Of a DNA stretch of 64,000 nt, positions 47,400-60,172 are shown one piece after another. The position numbers and the translations under genes are program-made. The DNA is taken from positions 6,065,409-6,129,408 of the forward strand of contig QVOM02000103.1 of NCBI GenBank assembly GCA_003586115.2, read 5' to 3'. Below the pieces are notes generated by a model. That model made no database searches. It was not told the DNA's origin and was given only the letters and a program-made list of their open reading frames with translations. Every line of letters begins with the position of its first letter. Within the stretch, counting starts at the first letter, position 1. Source of the DNA: Salvator merianae. Its lineage: Eukaryota > Chordata > Lepidosauria > Squamata > Teiidae.

Positions 47400-48105
47400 G
47401 AATCACAAACTTTTGTTGCTTTGCTGCCTACTTAACCAAGAATATTTAACACAATTTTCTGATGCAGGAGTTGCCGACATGGTATCTTTGAAGCCCCTTA
47501 GCTTCTGTCTCCAGTACTGCCTTTTTTCATTATGCTCTAAGAGTGTAATTACTTCTTCCCATTATAAAATAGTTGGAACAGAAGGAAAAAAAATCTGGCA
47601 GAACTTTCAGCTCTGTGTGATGATCTAGACTTAGACTACTGGACAGAATTTAGAGCAACAACCAAGATTTATATATTTTTGACATGTTCTCTGAATTCCA
47701 TATGGACCTATCAGCTCACAAATATTATGTACCCTGTTCTACCATATCTGATGAACAAGATAATTAACTAAGCAATGGGAGAGTACAGTTTTGAATAACT
47801 GAATATTACAAAATGTATTTTAAAAAGGCTAAATATCTAGGTGGTTGCCTACTCTGATATTACATTAAAAACTGTCATGGTCATCCCTTTCCGTGTCTTT
47901 ATATTGGCTCTCTCTCCTCACCCTACCCATGCTAGAAATAATGAAGAGAAGACTTTCACACAGAATGAACCAGAAGAGTAGAATGGCGTGTTTTGGAGAA
48001 AAAAATGTGAATGTTCCTATACTCTATTAGCAAATAAGTGCACTAGGAAAATGCATTCTTTTCACACTTTTCACACACAAGTCTTGTCTTTACAAAGATC
48101 TAGGC
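47400..48105. other. Non-coding stretch, nothing recognised
   Basis: No gene or repeat recognised. Confidence 0.4.
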
Positions 48106-48109
48106 TGCG

Positions 48110-49097
48110 GTCAAACCAGACTTCTATAATCTGAATTTTTTCCACATTAAGCTTGACTCCCCAATCGGCTTGTCCACACCCACACAAAATAATGCTTCTT
48201 TTTCTATTTGCACTTAGTTCTCAGTCCTCTGCCAGCTTCTTTTTCCTTTTCTTGCATACTTTTTTGCTCCTCCTGTTCTCTTCTGCTGATTGGCCCGTTC
48301 CTTGTCAATCATTTCTTAGTATGTGTTTGGGCATGGGAAGGTTTCCTTCATCTCCTCCCATTTCTTTCCCACACCTTTCTCTGCTCTGCCCCTCAAGGCC
48401 TTTCCCCAACATGTGGTTGACTTTTAAAAAAAAATCCTACCATACAAGCACTGAAGCTTCCCTGCTTTCCCCATAAAACCTACAGCATGAAGTTTCAGAT
48501 GTGAATAAAAGCTATTAGGCTATATAAACTATTTCCTGCAGCCCTGAATTTATAGAGACAAGGAAGAAAGCCCTCCCCCTCCAACAGGGCAAGGCAATCA
48601 TTCACGAGAGAGAGAGAGAGCAGTAATTGTTCCATCCTTGCTGCAAAGAGTTAAAAAAAATTGAGAACAAGAGAAGGGGGGGATGGAGGGTGAATTGTTA
48701 TAATCTGAGTGCAGATTAAAGAGACACAGGAGAATTGCAGTTTAAAAGGGAGCAGCAGATATTTTCCTTCTCTAACCCTGTCTGATTTTGTGGTGGACTC
48801 CTCCCCTCCAAGTCTCAAGCACGTAATTAGCTGGACAGGGTAAGAGAAAATGCTTCATCTGGTCAGCTAGGAAAGTACAGGAAATGCCTCTATAGTTCTC
48901 CCTAACAATCACACACCCTGAAAAACCAACCAGGCTAAAGAAAGAACAGCTTCAGTGCTGGGATAATCTCATATAAGGAAAGTACTGGATGGGAGGGGAT
49001 AGTATGAAAATAAATTGGATGCCCTTTTTAAGTGTGATCTCTGGTGGCCAGAGATGACCTCAAGTCTTCTTATTTAACGGTGTGACTACAGCCCTAC
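48110..49097. mobile_element. Possible long B-like element, about 1 kb
   Basis: The ends GGCTGCGGTCAAACCAGACT and GGTGTGACTACAGCC are loosely inverted and resemble the GGCTGCATCCACAC-type ends of the B family. The interior is unique here, pyrimidine-rich in its left half, and holds a short GA run (48605-48620). No transposase frame. The pairing of these ends is uncertain. Confidence 0.35.
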
Positions 49098-49099
49098 TA

Positions 49100-49495
49100 T
49101 GTTTTATTTCAAGGAACATTATACAATTCAACCAGCTGGTTCATCACAAGTAAATACTGTAAGCTCCTGGACTATTGAAGTTATGAATCAAATACAAGTA
49201 AAAATTACTTAGTCCATCTAGTTCTTCTGTGAAGCAAAAGCTTTTAGGCAGAGAAAGAGTTGCATAATTTGATAAGTACGTGAAAATCAAATGAGAAAAG
49301 TGAACCTACTGAAATTCAAATCAATGTATGGCCAAGGCCAACCAATCCTAAAAGTTGTCAATATTGACTTGATTTAGCAAAATTCCAGAGCAAGCCCCTA
49401 AATCATTGGTAACATGATCATGAGATTGAAAATGAATGAAGTAATCCTGGTAGCAATTGACCCACATCCTAAAATAGAGATCATTGGGATTATAA
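49100..49495. other. Non-coding stretch, nothing recognised
   Basis: No gene or repeat recognised. Confidence 0.4.
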
Positions 49496-49497
49496 TG

Positions 49498-49697
49498 TCA
49501 TAGAATCATAAAGTTGGAAGGGACCTCCAGGGTCATCAAGTCCAACTCCCTGCTCAATGCAGGATTCACTAAACCATCCCAGACAGATATCTGTCCAGCC
49601 TTTCCTTGAAGACCTCCAGCGAAGGAGAGCCCACCACCTCCTGTGGTAACTTGTTCCAATGACTGATTGCCCTTATGGTCAAAGTTTTTTCTGAATG
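49498..49697 (-). mobile_element. CR1 LINE 3' end, 5'-truncated
   Basis: The segment is the well-known CR1 3' UTR in reverse: TTGGAAGGGACCTCCAGGGT, TCCAACTCCCTGCTCAATGC, CTTGAAGACCTCCAG. On the minus strand it ends with ATTCTATGA, the CR1-type terminal octamer motif. Truncation after about 200 bp is typical of CR1. Confidence 0.85.
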
Positions 49698-49699
49698 CT

Positions 49700-50050
49700 A
49701 CTGAATATATTCATTTTTTTACATGTGTAGGTACAATTTGGTTGTACGGTGAGATATTTTATAGGGGGATAAATAAATATAAGGAAATGGGGGAATAAAT
49801 AAATGAAAATATAGGAAAGAGATAGTCCTGGCAACTGTTGCCAAGGAGATCTGAACATTGGGGCAATGGAGGAACAATGGAAAGGGGAGCTGATGAGAGA
49901 AACAGGTTAAGCAGGATGTTAAAAATCTTGAGGAAAAAATATCATTTGACTCCTCTATAGTACTTCTCTAAAGGAGGGGCTTATTAGCTCCTGGATGTGA
50001 CAGCAAAGAGCAGACAGAAAGGGATGTAAGAAGAGATAGTCTACAACATA
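49700..50050. other. Non-coding stretch, nothing recognised
   Basis: GGCAACTGTTGCC at 49829-49841 is a short palindrome. No gene recognised. Confidence 0.4.
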
Positions 50051-50051
50051 G

Positions 50052-50868
50052 GCAGCATTCACACACAGTAAAATAAAGCACTTTTGAGACAGCTTAGGGC
50101 CTCACTATATATAGGTTTTAAGACAGATTTAAACAGTTTCCACTGTGGTGAAATCACAGCTAAAGGTGAAATCTTGCGGCAAATGCGGATTATAGTAATC
50201 TGTATTTCTGCAGAGGCTTGCGTGAGTGTTCTAGGGGAAAACGAAGATGCTTCACCCCCCTGATGTGATGCTATCACATCAATCGGTCATATGCAGTGGC
50301 ATGGTTCTGGTTGCTACCTTTTTGTAGTGTGGGGTTTCTTTTGCTTTTGCACAGGATCACTCTTAGGGATCTGCACTGCTGCATAGCAACACCTGAGAAT
50401 GCATTTTGCTTTCCTGCACAAAAGGATACTAAACTGATGTGGACCTAGGCAGCTACATCTGACTGTGTATTTTGTTCTGTTTTTTTTCTCCAGAGGATTT
50501 TTTTTTTCTATGCAGGAATAAAACAGAGAGATGAACAGCCAGCGCAGACCATTCATTAACTGTGTGGGGAGGAGTTTTGAATGGGGAGGGGTCAGGGCTG
50601 TTCACATTTGACCTGCAGCTATTAGAGCAGATTCTGTTTTGAAGTGTAAGGTAAGGCTGCTGGGTAGTGAGGCCCTTAGAAACAGTTTGGAGATAGTTCA
50701 CAGATGGGATCATTCCCACACCAGTCTGCCCTTCCTCACCTCTCACGAACATTCTAAGCCTGAAAAGGTAGGTTAGATGTGGGATGAGGACATGAGAGCC
50801 ACACACTACCATCTCTGAGGCACTTTTGAGCTGCCTTTTTGGGGGGTCTATGTGTCACTCAGCCATAG
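50052..50868. mobile_element. Long B-family element
   Basis: Left GGCAGCATTCACACACAG and right GGCACTTTTGAGCTGCCTTT...CTCAGCC ends resemble B termini. The left end repeats the AAGCACTTTTGAGACAGCTT block in inverted form. The extra interior (about 600 bp) distinguishes it from the short B MITEs, making it a candidate for a less-deleted relative, but no transposase is legible. Confidence 0.45.
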
Positions 50869-51044
50869 ATGATTGACAAGGAGACATTTCCTCAGCATGA
50901 CACTCAGGAAACACTGTAGTCCCATACAAGACTTACAGGATCTCTCAACAGGGCCAGGAAGCATGGCCAATATCAGGAAATACAAATAGATAATTAGTTG
51001 GAAATGCAATTTGAGCAGATTCATTATCAATGTAGGCTGTTTCA

Positions 51045-51650
51045 GTGGCACAATTTGGTATGCCTCTGAAATGGGCCTCCTGTTAAACTAGAACAGGGAG
51101 GTGTGAGCTCTTCCAAATGCTTCCTTGTTCCATTCTACGGGCCCCTGGACTGCCAGTAGATCTACCAGTATTCCAGTCTAGGTGGCCATTTTGGACCATT
51201 TTCTGACCTGGAGTGACTGTTCTGGGACAGCCACCCTTCTGGCTTTGGATCTTTGGAGTCAGCCTTTACATTCTCTAATGGCTAGGAACCAAAGTTCCTA
51301 ACCTCAGGGCCCCCAGGAGCCCATTTCAGTGGTGCAATTTTGTGCATCACCAAAATGGGTCCCCCTGTTAAACCAATGCATAGAGGTGTCTGTGCACCCT
51401 TCTGCACATCACCTGGACTAGTTTAGTTGGTTTTAGGATGGCAGCGGACCTTTTATAAAGATCTACCCACTATTCCAGTCTAGCCCATTTTGGGCTGCCT
51501 AGACTGGACAAGACTCCATCCAGTGTGGACAGAGCATACTAGCAGAGGGTCTGTCCTCTCTAGGCAATGCGAGAGTGTAGGAGAGAAAGGCCCAGAAGCA
51601 GATCACATGGTGCACTGCACCAGGATAGCAGTAAGTGTGGAAAGGCCCAT
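51045..51650. mobile_element. E-type DNA-transposon copy
   Basis: Contains the hairpin GCCCATTTCAGTGGTGCA.../...CACCAAAATGGGTC (about 51318-51361), GGAACCAAAGTTCCTAACCT, and right end GTAAGTGTGGAAAGGCCC. Non-coding. Confidence 0.6.
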
Positions 51651-51654
51651 GCAA

Positions 51655-52250
51655 AATTTCTAGTTGGTTTAGCCACAGAGAAAAACAGATTCCTGAATTT
51701 CTTCCATTGTGCCCCCTGGGAAATGCCTTAGTACCCCAAAATGGGGAGTGACGGGCATCCTGGAGCCTTCCTGTCACATAACCCACACAGCAGAGGGGTC
51801 AACTGTCAAATCTTTAAGAATTTCCTTATAATTTGTTGCGTTCCGCGGCACACTAGCAGAAGCATAAAAGTGACAAAATTAAATGCTTCCCAACAAGTCA
51901 GAACTCTTCACACACTTTTCCAGGAGGAACAAGGCCAGGTTATCTTTGGGTTGTAGGAAGAAACTGAACTGTCTTTATGTGCCTCTGCCAGCTTGCTGGG
52001 AAAGAAACATGTATGTACCTTGTACTTACCAACTGCCAACAATCAACCTGTTTGGCAGTAGGTACTGGATGATAGCCAAGTCCTCAACAGCAGCAAGAAG
52101 ATGTGTCCAATCCACTCTAGGCAGCAAATAGTAAGCTACTCTTGGTGGGCACTTGTTTAAACAGAAACTTTTCACTCTCTCTGCCCTGCTTTCTTTTAAA
52201 GCATCATCCAGTAAAATTGCTGTTGTCCCTAACTGCACTGTTTGAAAAAT
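51655..52250. other. Non-coding stretch, nothing recognised
   Basis: No gene or repeat recognised. Confidence 0.4.
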
Positions 52251-52254
52251 AAGA

Positions 52255-52710
52255 CAGCTTTTGCACAGTCCCTTTTGACCATGCTAGCTGCTTTGTTGGA
52301 TCACAGGCTCTGCATGTTAGAGAGGTCCCAAGAAGGCATGGCTTCCCCAGGAATTTGCTGGCTGCACAACCCCAGGGCTGAAGAGCTCCTGAATGTGAAA
52401 ACTGTTCCTGGGAGAGCTTTAGAGGGAGATCATTTTAAAGTGGTCTCCTGGCCTTCAGTCCATTCCAGTTACCCCTATGCAGACATATGGCAGCAGCTGG
52501 AGTGGACTACATGACGTGCAGAGACTGGTAAACTTCCAGGGCTTCTTCTGGACACACTGCAGAATTACCCCAGTCTACAACTTTTGAGGTGTAGGAACAA
52601 AAGTTCCTCAGCCTCCCGCCTCCCAAGGTAAGGTAGGACAGGCAGCTGTCTTGTGGATAGCTGCTGGCACACTCTGTAGTGTGTCTCCTATTCCTAGTCT
52701 GAATCATTTG
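52255..52710. mobile_element. F-type DNA-transposon copy
   Basis: The right half (GTGGATAGCTGCTGGCACAC..., TTCCTAGTCTGAATCA) matches 21240-21600. The left half shares CATGGCTTCCCCAGGAATTT with 16790-17150. Non-coding. Confidence 0.5.
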
Positions 52711-52714
52711 ATTC

Positions 52715-53590
52715 ATAGGAGACATCACTTTTTCATTCTGAAGGCCTTTCCCCAGTTCACCTTCAGATAAAGAGAAAGAGGAGGAAGATTTAACAGGGAC
52801 ACCTTGTGGCAGCAGCCCCATCAATAAAGGTTCAGTTCTTGAAGTATCAAACTCCGATGAGCTTATTCATGTTGTTCCAAGTATCAACCAGCTAGATTCC
52901 AATCAGGAACTTCAGCCAACCAGCCTCATAGGTCCTTGCCTAGAAGGTGGGAAGTAGAAAAGTGCTAACCTTGCATGAATGGATTTGCATCTTCACAGGA
53001 GGACAAATGGATGCTGTTTCTGATGAATTCCAGCTTTAACCAAGGAGGAGTATCTCTGCATGAGGTATTTAAGCCAGTCTCTGATGACATCATTCACAAG
53101 CCTGATGTGCCCACAACCCCAGCTACATGGCCAGCAACCAAGAAGCAGCAATGAAACAATGGAAAAGGATGTGAGGAGAAATGGATGAGTTCATTGTATA
53201 ATTCTTCTCTAGCCTAACTACCTCCATCTACCACTCACTGTGCCTTTGATGTTGATAAGGGCCAAACTTACCAGGTGAAGCACCTGACAATCCCAGTCCC
53301 CTTTGGACAGTTCCCTTTCTTCAAACAATAGCATGGCACAAAGTTAATCTCTAATACATCCTTTGTAAGTCTAGAATGCTCATGAAAAGGGGGAGGCAGT
53401 CCCATCTGCCAACCATCTTTAAGCTGCCTCATAGATGCTTTTTTATTGTATATGATTGCAGCCTATTTTTCCACACATACCTCCAGAAAGTTGACCTATG
53501 CTGAAAAACTGACATTTAACTATAAACTGACCTTTGCTAAAACAGCATCCACAATCATGACTGTTTCTTGTCCTCTTAACAACCACTGTT
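52715..53590. other. Non-coding stretch with B-like scrap
   Basis: 53340-53470 has the B-like TTTAAGCTGCCTCATAGATGC...GATTGCAGCC end. A small AACAACCACT duplication is at 53580-53600. No gene recognised. Confidence 0.4.
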
Positions 53591-53599
53591 AACAACCAC

Positions 53600-54718
53600 T
53601 TTCAGATGAACAATTGAAAAAATTATTTAAGCCATATGAAATATATTGGTTGCAAATATACAAATTAAAACATCTACTTAATTCTACATTACTAAAGAAA
53701 CAATACAAAAACAAAATATTATATTTGAAAACTCTCTAAATGGATTACTCTCCTTAAAAAAGGGTCAAGCTGCTATAATCTATAAATTACTAACAGACTT
53801 AACTTGTCAGGACACTATGTCACTTAAAATTCTATGGGAAATGGACTTAAGACATCCAATATCAGAAGGCAATTGGAATAAAATTTGGAATAAGAAATAT
53901 CCATGTAACAATTCATCAACAACACGAGAAGCTTTCTTAAAATTATTTCACAGATGGTATTGTACTCCACTATTTCTCTCAAAAATTTCAAATCTTTATT
54001 CACCTGAATACTGACCTGGATGCCAAACGACTGGAACTTATCTACATATATGGTTGGATTGTCCAATAATTCAAAAATTCTGGAAATTAATTGAACTTGA
54101 AACAAAGAAAATTTTAAATTCAAAATGTATTTTTACAGTCGAGCTTTGTTTACTACATATATACTGTACGGCAATGAAAACAGAGCTACAAGAAACAAAC
54201 TTTTGATGAAATACATACTACTATCTGCTAGGCAAGTAATTTCACAAAGTTGGAAAAATCAAAATACTCTAAGATTAAATTTATGGTATACTAAGTTAGG
54301 TGAATATACATTATTTGATTTGCTTTCATAGTAAACTCAAAGTAAGACTGGAGGAAAATTAAAATGTTCCTTTCATGATACATGGAGGGATTTATTTGAC
54401 TATTTACATATAACAGATATTTGCCTTTTACCTTCCCCACATATATTCTTGTTATTCTTGCAGCAAGTTAATGAAAGGTAATAATACATATATGTGGAAA
54501 TATGTATATAAGTAAAAGTTTGTAAAATAGCAACAAAGTTGAAAAACAGACTGGATTTGTGTTGTAATTCTAATTTTCTACTAAGTATCTCTACTATGTA
54601 TCAGCTATGTATTTGTATTTTTTTCCCTTCCCCTTTTAAAAAAAATCTTTAGATTTATTGTTTTTTTTTTTTAATGTCTTATGGAAACTTTAATAAAACT
54701 AAAAAAAAACACAAAAAA
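53600..54718 (+). mobile_element. L1 LINE 3' end, 5'-truncated, with poly(A)
   Basis: This is the 3' part of an L1: the last piece of ORF2, a 3' UTR, an AATAAA signal (54692-54697) and a terminal A-rich tail (54701-54718). The 5' truncation is the usual outcome of target-primed reverse transcription. The left boundary is approximate and no secure target duplication is seen. It does not overlap in ORF2 coordinates with the L1 fragment at 61569-62685, which stops earlier in the protein. Confidence 0.8.
53817..54170 (+). pseudogene. L1 ORF2 C-terminal remnant
   Basis: The frame reads MSLKILWEMDLRHPISE, then WNKIWNK, then FHRWYCTPLFLSKI, and after a stop continues with HIWLDCPIIQKFWKLI in the neighbouring readings. 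The order W-x-x-D-L, K-I-W, R-W-Y-x-T-P, H-x-W-x-C-x-x-I-Q-x-F-W is that of the C-terminal part of vertebrate L1 ORF2, including the cysteine-rich end. Stops near 54013 and after 54160 show it is dead. Confidence 0.75.
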
Positions 54719-54719
54719 C

Positions 54720-55670
54720 CCCACTGTGCTATTGGCTGTGTTTACCTCCACTCCTTCCCACAGCAGAAAGCCAAATAATTATGTCCTAAGAGAACAATGT
54801 TAGCATGGGCTCTTCCACCAAGGACAGGAAAATTCCGTTTTTTGTTGCATCGAACAATAGCCTGATTTTGATACTGGAGAACAGCTGCTTTCTGCATTGG
54901 ATGGTAATTCCTGCCCCAAAACTCTACTTATTCAAATGCCTGCCTGATTTTTTATTGCACACAGCCCTCTGATCAACTGAGAGGCAACCAATTTCTAGTG
55001 TCTGCAAGTAGGCTAAATGCTGAAGAAAACCCACTGGTATACCTCTGGGAAATTCCAATCGTGCAAAAAATAGTACCTTATTTAAAGACTCAGAAAGGTG
55101 AATTCCCAGAAATAGCAATAGATGTGCCAACCATTGATTACATATTCTTCTAAACTGGAACTTGTATGTCAGCCTTAAGTGTGAATTGGAAATATGGATT
55201 CTCTAAGAACTGTTTTCCTTTAACCTTAGTTTGCCTAGACAGTAATAAATGTATTTTTTTATGTGTATGAACCTGCATGCATTGTTATGAGGGTCTGGTT
55301 AAATTCCTGAGGCCCTCAAACATCTTTTAACAATATAATCTGGGAATACTGTATAGATTTCATAATTTTACCAGTTTATTTGTTCATTTTGCTGTTTTGA
55401 TAATAATTTCTTATACACTGTAGCTTGGTTCCTACAATATTTCATATGCAGTGAGACCATACTTGAAGTTCCATGCATTTTAATGTAAAACTGAGGGTTA
55501 GGGGAACTATCTAAAAACACCACTGACTTAACTGTCCATGGACTCTTGCTTAGCAGAATGGAATTCACTTCAGTTACACTGATTGAAACAGGGAATTGAC
55601 CTCTCAGTGCAAATCAGTGTAGAAAGGTTATTGTGAGAAAACAATGGACACATAGAGTTTTCTGCATTGT
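54720..55670. other. Non-coding stretch, nothing recognised
   Basis: No gene or repeat recognised. Confidence 0.4.
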
Positions 55671-55673
55671 CTG

Positions 55674-55674
<1 letters not shown>

Positions 55675-55714
<40 letters not shown>
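55675..55714. repeat. (TATC)n microsatellite, about 10 units
   Basis: Reads GATA on the minus strand and directly follows the 3' end of the minus-strand L2-like copy. Confidence 0.97.
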
Positions 55715-55715
<1 letters not shown>

Positions 55716-57170
55716 CATCCTGTCCTATACCTGAAGGTCTCAGAGCAGGTCACAATAAAATTAGTTTTTAAAAAGCTAAAGTAAGTTAGTTAAAATGGTG
55801 ACAATGCCTGCATTGGAAGGGGATGCAGTTGCCTCAGCCAAAGGTAAAGAGGTGCATCTTCACTTGTCATTTAAATACATACAAAGAGGGGAAACTATTC
55901 CATAGCTTGGGGACTACCACCAAGAATGCCCTACCATATGCCCGTGCTCCCTTAAATGTCGAAGGGGATGGAACTGCTAAGAGGACCTTGCTGGCAGATG
56001 TTAGGGCAAGAGCAGGTCTAAATGGAAGGAGGCATCCCTTTAGATATTTGGGGCCTAATCTGTTTAGGGCCTTATAAGATAATATTAATACTTTGATCTG
56101 GGCTTGGAAACAAATAAGCAGCTAGTGAAGTTCTTTTAGAACTGGCATGATGTGAATCTGGCCAATAGTGCCAGTTAGCAGTCTAGCTGTTGCATTCTGC
56201 ACCAACAGCAGCTTCTGAACCATCTTCAAGGGCAACCACACATAGAGCACATTACAATAATCCAATCTGGATATTACCAAAGCATGGATTACTGTGGCTA
56301 GACTGTCTCTGTCTAAAAAGGGCCATAGCTGATGAATCAGCTATAGCTGGAAATAGGTTCCCCTGGCCACTGCCTCCACCTGAGCTTCAGTTGTTAGCAC
56401 ACAGTCCAAGGACACTCCCAAATTATGCACCTGTTCCTCCCAAGGCAAAGAAACTCCATCAAGAACAGGATGCCCCCTTTCTTCATGGACAAGAGACCCT
56501 ATACACATAGCACCTCCATCTTGTCTGGATTCAGTTTCAATTTATTGGCCCCATCCAGCCCATTACTGCTTCCAACCAGCTGTCAGGCACTTTGACCATC
56601 TCTCCTGATTCAGGTGGCATGGAGAGATTGAGCTGGGTATCATCTGCATATTGATAACACCTCATTCCAAAGCTCCTGATAACCTCTTCTAGTGGCTTCA
56701 TAAAGAGCATGGCAGATAAGACTGATCCTTGAGGAACCCCACAAGTGAGTTCCCAGGACATCAAGAAAAATATCCCCCACAGCTACTCTCTGGCATCAGC
56801 CTTGGAGATAGGAGAGAAATTTGTGCCTCCAACTCTCAGACTCTTTAGCTTTTCCAGAAGGATACCATGGTCAATGGCATGAAAAGCCACTAAGAAATCC
56901 AGGAGAAGCAACAAAGTGGCATTCCCTATGTCTTTCTCCTGGAGAAGATCATCAACCAGGGTAACCAAGGTTGTTTCAATGCCATAACAGGTCCTGATGT
57001 TAGAGCAAAATGAGTTTAGATAATCTTTCCTCCAAGTATGCTTGCAGTTGGGTAGACATGGCCCTTTCCAGTATCTTGCCCAAGAAGGGTAGATTAGCCG
57101 CTGGGTGATAGTTGTTTAGGTCATCTGGAGCCAACAAAAACGGGGGCAGGATGTTTCATTAAGTGCATTA
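55715..57170 (-). mobile_element. L2-like LINE, 5'-truncated
   Basis: On the minus strand the copy begins within the reverse transcriptase (about 57170), passes the C-terminal ORF2 and 3' UTR (TTTGGATTACAATAATCTGG-type blocks on the opposite strand) and ends at about 55715 beside the GATA microsatellite. This arrangement matches a LINE with a simple-repeat 3' tail. The RT motif set (GVPQGSVLS, YADDTQL) is of the L2 type rather than CR1 (FADDTKL). Confidence 0.75.
56537..56968 (-). pseudogene. L2-like reverse transcriptase remnant
   Basis: Two minus-strand frames carry consecutive RT motifs. The first has LLLLLDFLVAFHAIDHGILL (about 56860-56920), equivalent to the D-x-x-x-A-F-D-T-I-D-H block, in which the usual second aspartate is replaced by H (FHAIDH). 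The second has CGVPQGSVLSAMLF and YQYADDTQLNLS (about 56630-56745), the catalytic YADD. A frameshift or stop between 56764 and 56783 separates the parts, so no active enzyme is encoded. Confidence 0.75.
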
Positions 57171-57174
57171 CTAC

Positions 57175-57739
57175 ACTTCAGAACAGTAGGAAGAAGAATG
57201 GCTTCTATTTTGATGTGCATGGTGAAGCAATCCAACTCACCAGATCACAAGTGCACACACAGAATCTGCTCTTTATCTTCAACTTGTAAAAGACCTTCCA
57301 CACTCCCAGGATTCCCCCCCCCCCCATGTGTATACATAGTTCCACCTTGTGTGAAACTGTTATTTCTGTCTGGTTTCACTTTTGTAATATTTGCAGTTTG
57401 GTTTCTGAGACATTAAGTAGACCGGACCTCTCCTCCACAGTATAGTTAACACACTGTTAGACTGGGGTTCCCCCATGCAGTGCCATTGATTTATTGATAA
57501 TCTAGGCCTTCCCTCCACACAGCTTTGATTGCTTTTGATTGGTATACTAGGTCTCCAAGGTTCTCCTACCTAAAGTTTTCTATAGGTGGCAATTAGCTGC
57601 ATAACAGAGATTTATGCTACCAAGTAGTTTGTGGAAACCTAATAATAGATGATAGTACATTCCAAGTTTGCTTAATGAGTTCTGGACTAATTTATAAATT
57701 GGTTTATAAATTGTTTGATTTATGATAAAAGTGAAATGG

Positions 57740-57740
<1 letters not shown>
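57175..57740. other. Non-coding stretch
   Basis: A run of Cs lies at 57316-57325. Nothing else recognised. Confidence 0.4.

Positions 57741-57742
<2 letters not shown>

Positions 57743-57790
<48 letters not shown>
57743..57790. repeat. (GA)24 microsatellite
   Basis: Pure dinucleotide run. Confidence 0.97.
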
Positions 57791-57794
<4 letters not shown>

Positions 57795-57964
57795 TCTAGA
57801 CTGCTTTACCTACCTAGGAAAAATATTATTTATCCCTAGCTTAATATTATTCAAAAAAAAATACAAGTTTGGGACAAAATGTGAGGCAAAGACAAGAAAG
57901 GTTGACTTGACTAGTAGTTGAATCTCACTGCAGAACTCAGAGTAAGAAGGGTTCCTAATAGCAG

Positions 57965-58520
57965 CAGGATAATTTAGAAGTAGACTGGACCACAGCGAGA
58001 TGCTCTGGTCCAGAATATACAATCCAGTCCTAGCTGGGATGAATTCCTCTTGGCATGGAATAAAGCTGTCCACGTTGGGACAGCCTGTTCTGCAGCAGTC
58101 CCTCTACTGGCTCTGAAACTCATGCCAGTGCTGGTGCAGGAAGCTTGGAATTTCCCGAAGGCCAGAAACCAAAGTTCCTGGCTTTTGGAGCTCCTATGGG
58201 ACCCATTTCAATGGTGTGCCTTATTATGCTGCTGAAATGGGTTCTCTGTGGTATACTGGACTATGGAAGCATGCTGTCCATATGCCTCTGTGGTCCAGCA
58301 CGCCACCCCTTAGTATGCTGATAGATGTCAAAAAAGAGAACTATCAGTAGACCAGACCAGGATGCTATTCGGGGTGTCCTGGTATGGTCTATGCTCCATT
58401 CTGTGTAGATGAAATATACTAGGACGGGTCAGGGACTCCCTTAAACTGCACAAGTCTGTGGAAGGAAGGCCCATAGAGCACTTGGTCCAGTTTACCGGCA
58501 AGTGTGGAAATGGTCTAGGT
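57965..58520. mobile_element. E-type DNA-transposon copy
   Basis: Shared blocks: CTGGTCCAGAATATACAATC, AAACCAAAGTTCCTGGCTTT, the CCCATTTCA/TGAAATGGG hairpin (about 58201-58240), and ATGCTCCATTCTGTGTAGAT. The right end GGCAAGTGTGGAAATGG is eroded. Confidence 0.6.
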
Positions 58521-58524
58521 TTCA

Positions 58525-59475
58525 CAGGTCTTCTCTGATCGTGAACCAAGAGGATGCTGGAGGTTGAGGAAGGGTTGGAACAAGAGAAACAGGGCACATG
58601 CAAATACATACTGCACTTGCCTGCACCAGCCCATTAGTAATAATCTTAAAATCTCAACAAGAGAAGAGAGAGGAGGGCTGTATTTCGTTTCCCCTGCAAC
58701 TTTCTCTTGGCTTGATTGTGGAAATTTTCACCAGTAGCTATACTAGTAGACACCTGAATAGGAATGTCAGTACTCTTGATTCTCTTATAAGGCTTATGCA
58801 GAACAACATTCAGAGATAAGTTAGATCCCAAACAATAAAACTAAAGGAAATGATTCCAACTCCAATCCATAGTGTACCTGGATGTTATACAGTACTTTAT
58901 GTTTCAGCTCAATAGCAAAAAGTGATCACTAGTTTTAGCGGAGCAGCTGAAATAGTCCAGGTTTTGTTAGATGTTTTCTTCTTTTGCTCACTACAGGTGC
59001 AGAGAGTTGATAATTAAAGATACATCCAGGTGTGACAGCACCAAGGGGGGCTTTCATTTCATTCTCTCCTTTATGGCAGGAAATAAAAGGTCAAGCTGTG
59101 CTTTTCTGGATACTGAGTTGACTGAGGCCTGACTGTGAAGCAATGAAAAATACAGGTAGATGTTGCTTAGCTCTACTTCAGAATGTGCTTTTAAGCTTTA
59201 GAAAGTAGGCTTTAAAAAGCAAGTCCTTGCTCTCTTGGTGAAATAGGAATCTATAAAAGAAATTTAGACTTAGTCCTGCTGTGTCTGGATATACATTGAA
59301 ACTGAAGCAGAGTAGTCATATTTTGTTTTAAATAGATGTAGCCAAGAATTTTAGTATTGTGTGCTGTATGATGCAGTACTTTCGGCCTGTATCAATTTCT
59401 GACATTTTAAGGAAATAATAACTTCCATTATCTTTCATTTTCCTTTTTAATTACTAATTATGTAACAACACACTA
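58525..59475. other. Non-coding stretch, nothing recognised
   Basis: No gene or repeat recognised. 59479-59540 is an isolated eroded D-type end. Confidence 0.4.
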
Positions 59476-60172
59476 CACAAGGTGTGTTTTTGCACTTTCC
59501 ACATCCTGTTCTAAGGTAGAAGAAAGGATCCCACAGCACAGCTACTGGGCCTTTTTGCAGTTTCCACCTTAGAATGGGAAAATTATCCCATTCTAAGGTG
59601 GAATAGACTTGGCAGTGCAGACACCGTCCACACTGCAAGGCTGGAAACCTTACCTGAAGCTGGCTACCGGCATTCCTGATGCAAATGCAGGTAGTTGTGC
59701 CCGATCCTCACCATGGCATCAGCTGGGAGATGTCCAGCCACTGCCATGGTAACCAAAAGCATCACGGATTGTATAGGTGCACACAGGTGAAATTGCACGA
59801 TTGCACAGGCACAGTCGCAGCCACTGGCGTAGCGAGGGTGGGGCGGGGGGGCGGAGCGCCCCGGGCGGCGCATTTTCCGGGGCGTCCGGCCCATGGAGCC
59901 AAGGCCCCGCCCACCGGCGCCCTCGCTCACCGCCCCGGGTGCCCGCTCTCGTCGCCCCGGGCGGCCCGCCCAGCGGCGGCCACACTCGTCGCCCCGGCCC
60001 ACCCGGCGACGGACGTGCTTGTCGCTTTGTCGCCCCGTCCCGCGGCGGCCTGCGGCGGTTGGGCTCGTCGCCCGGCCTGCCGGCGTGCGTGTGAGCGGAG
60101 CCAGTGAGAGCGCATGCGTGCAGGTAGGGCCATCGAGGCCGCCGCTGGGCGGGCCGGGGCGAGGAGCGCGGC

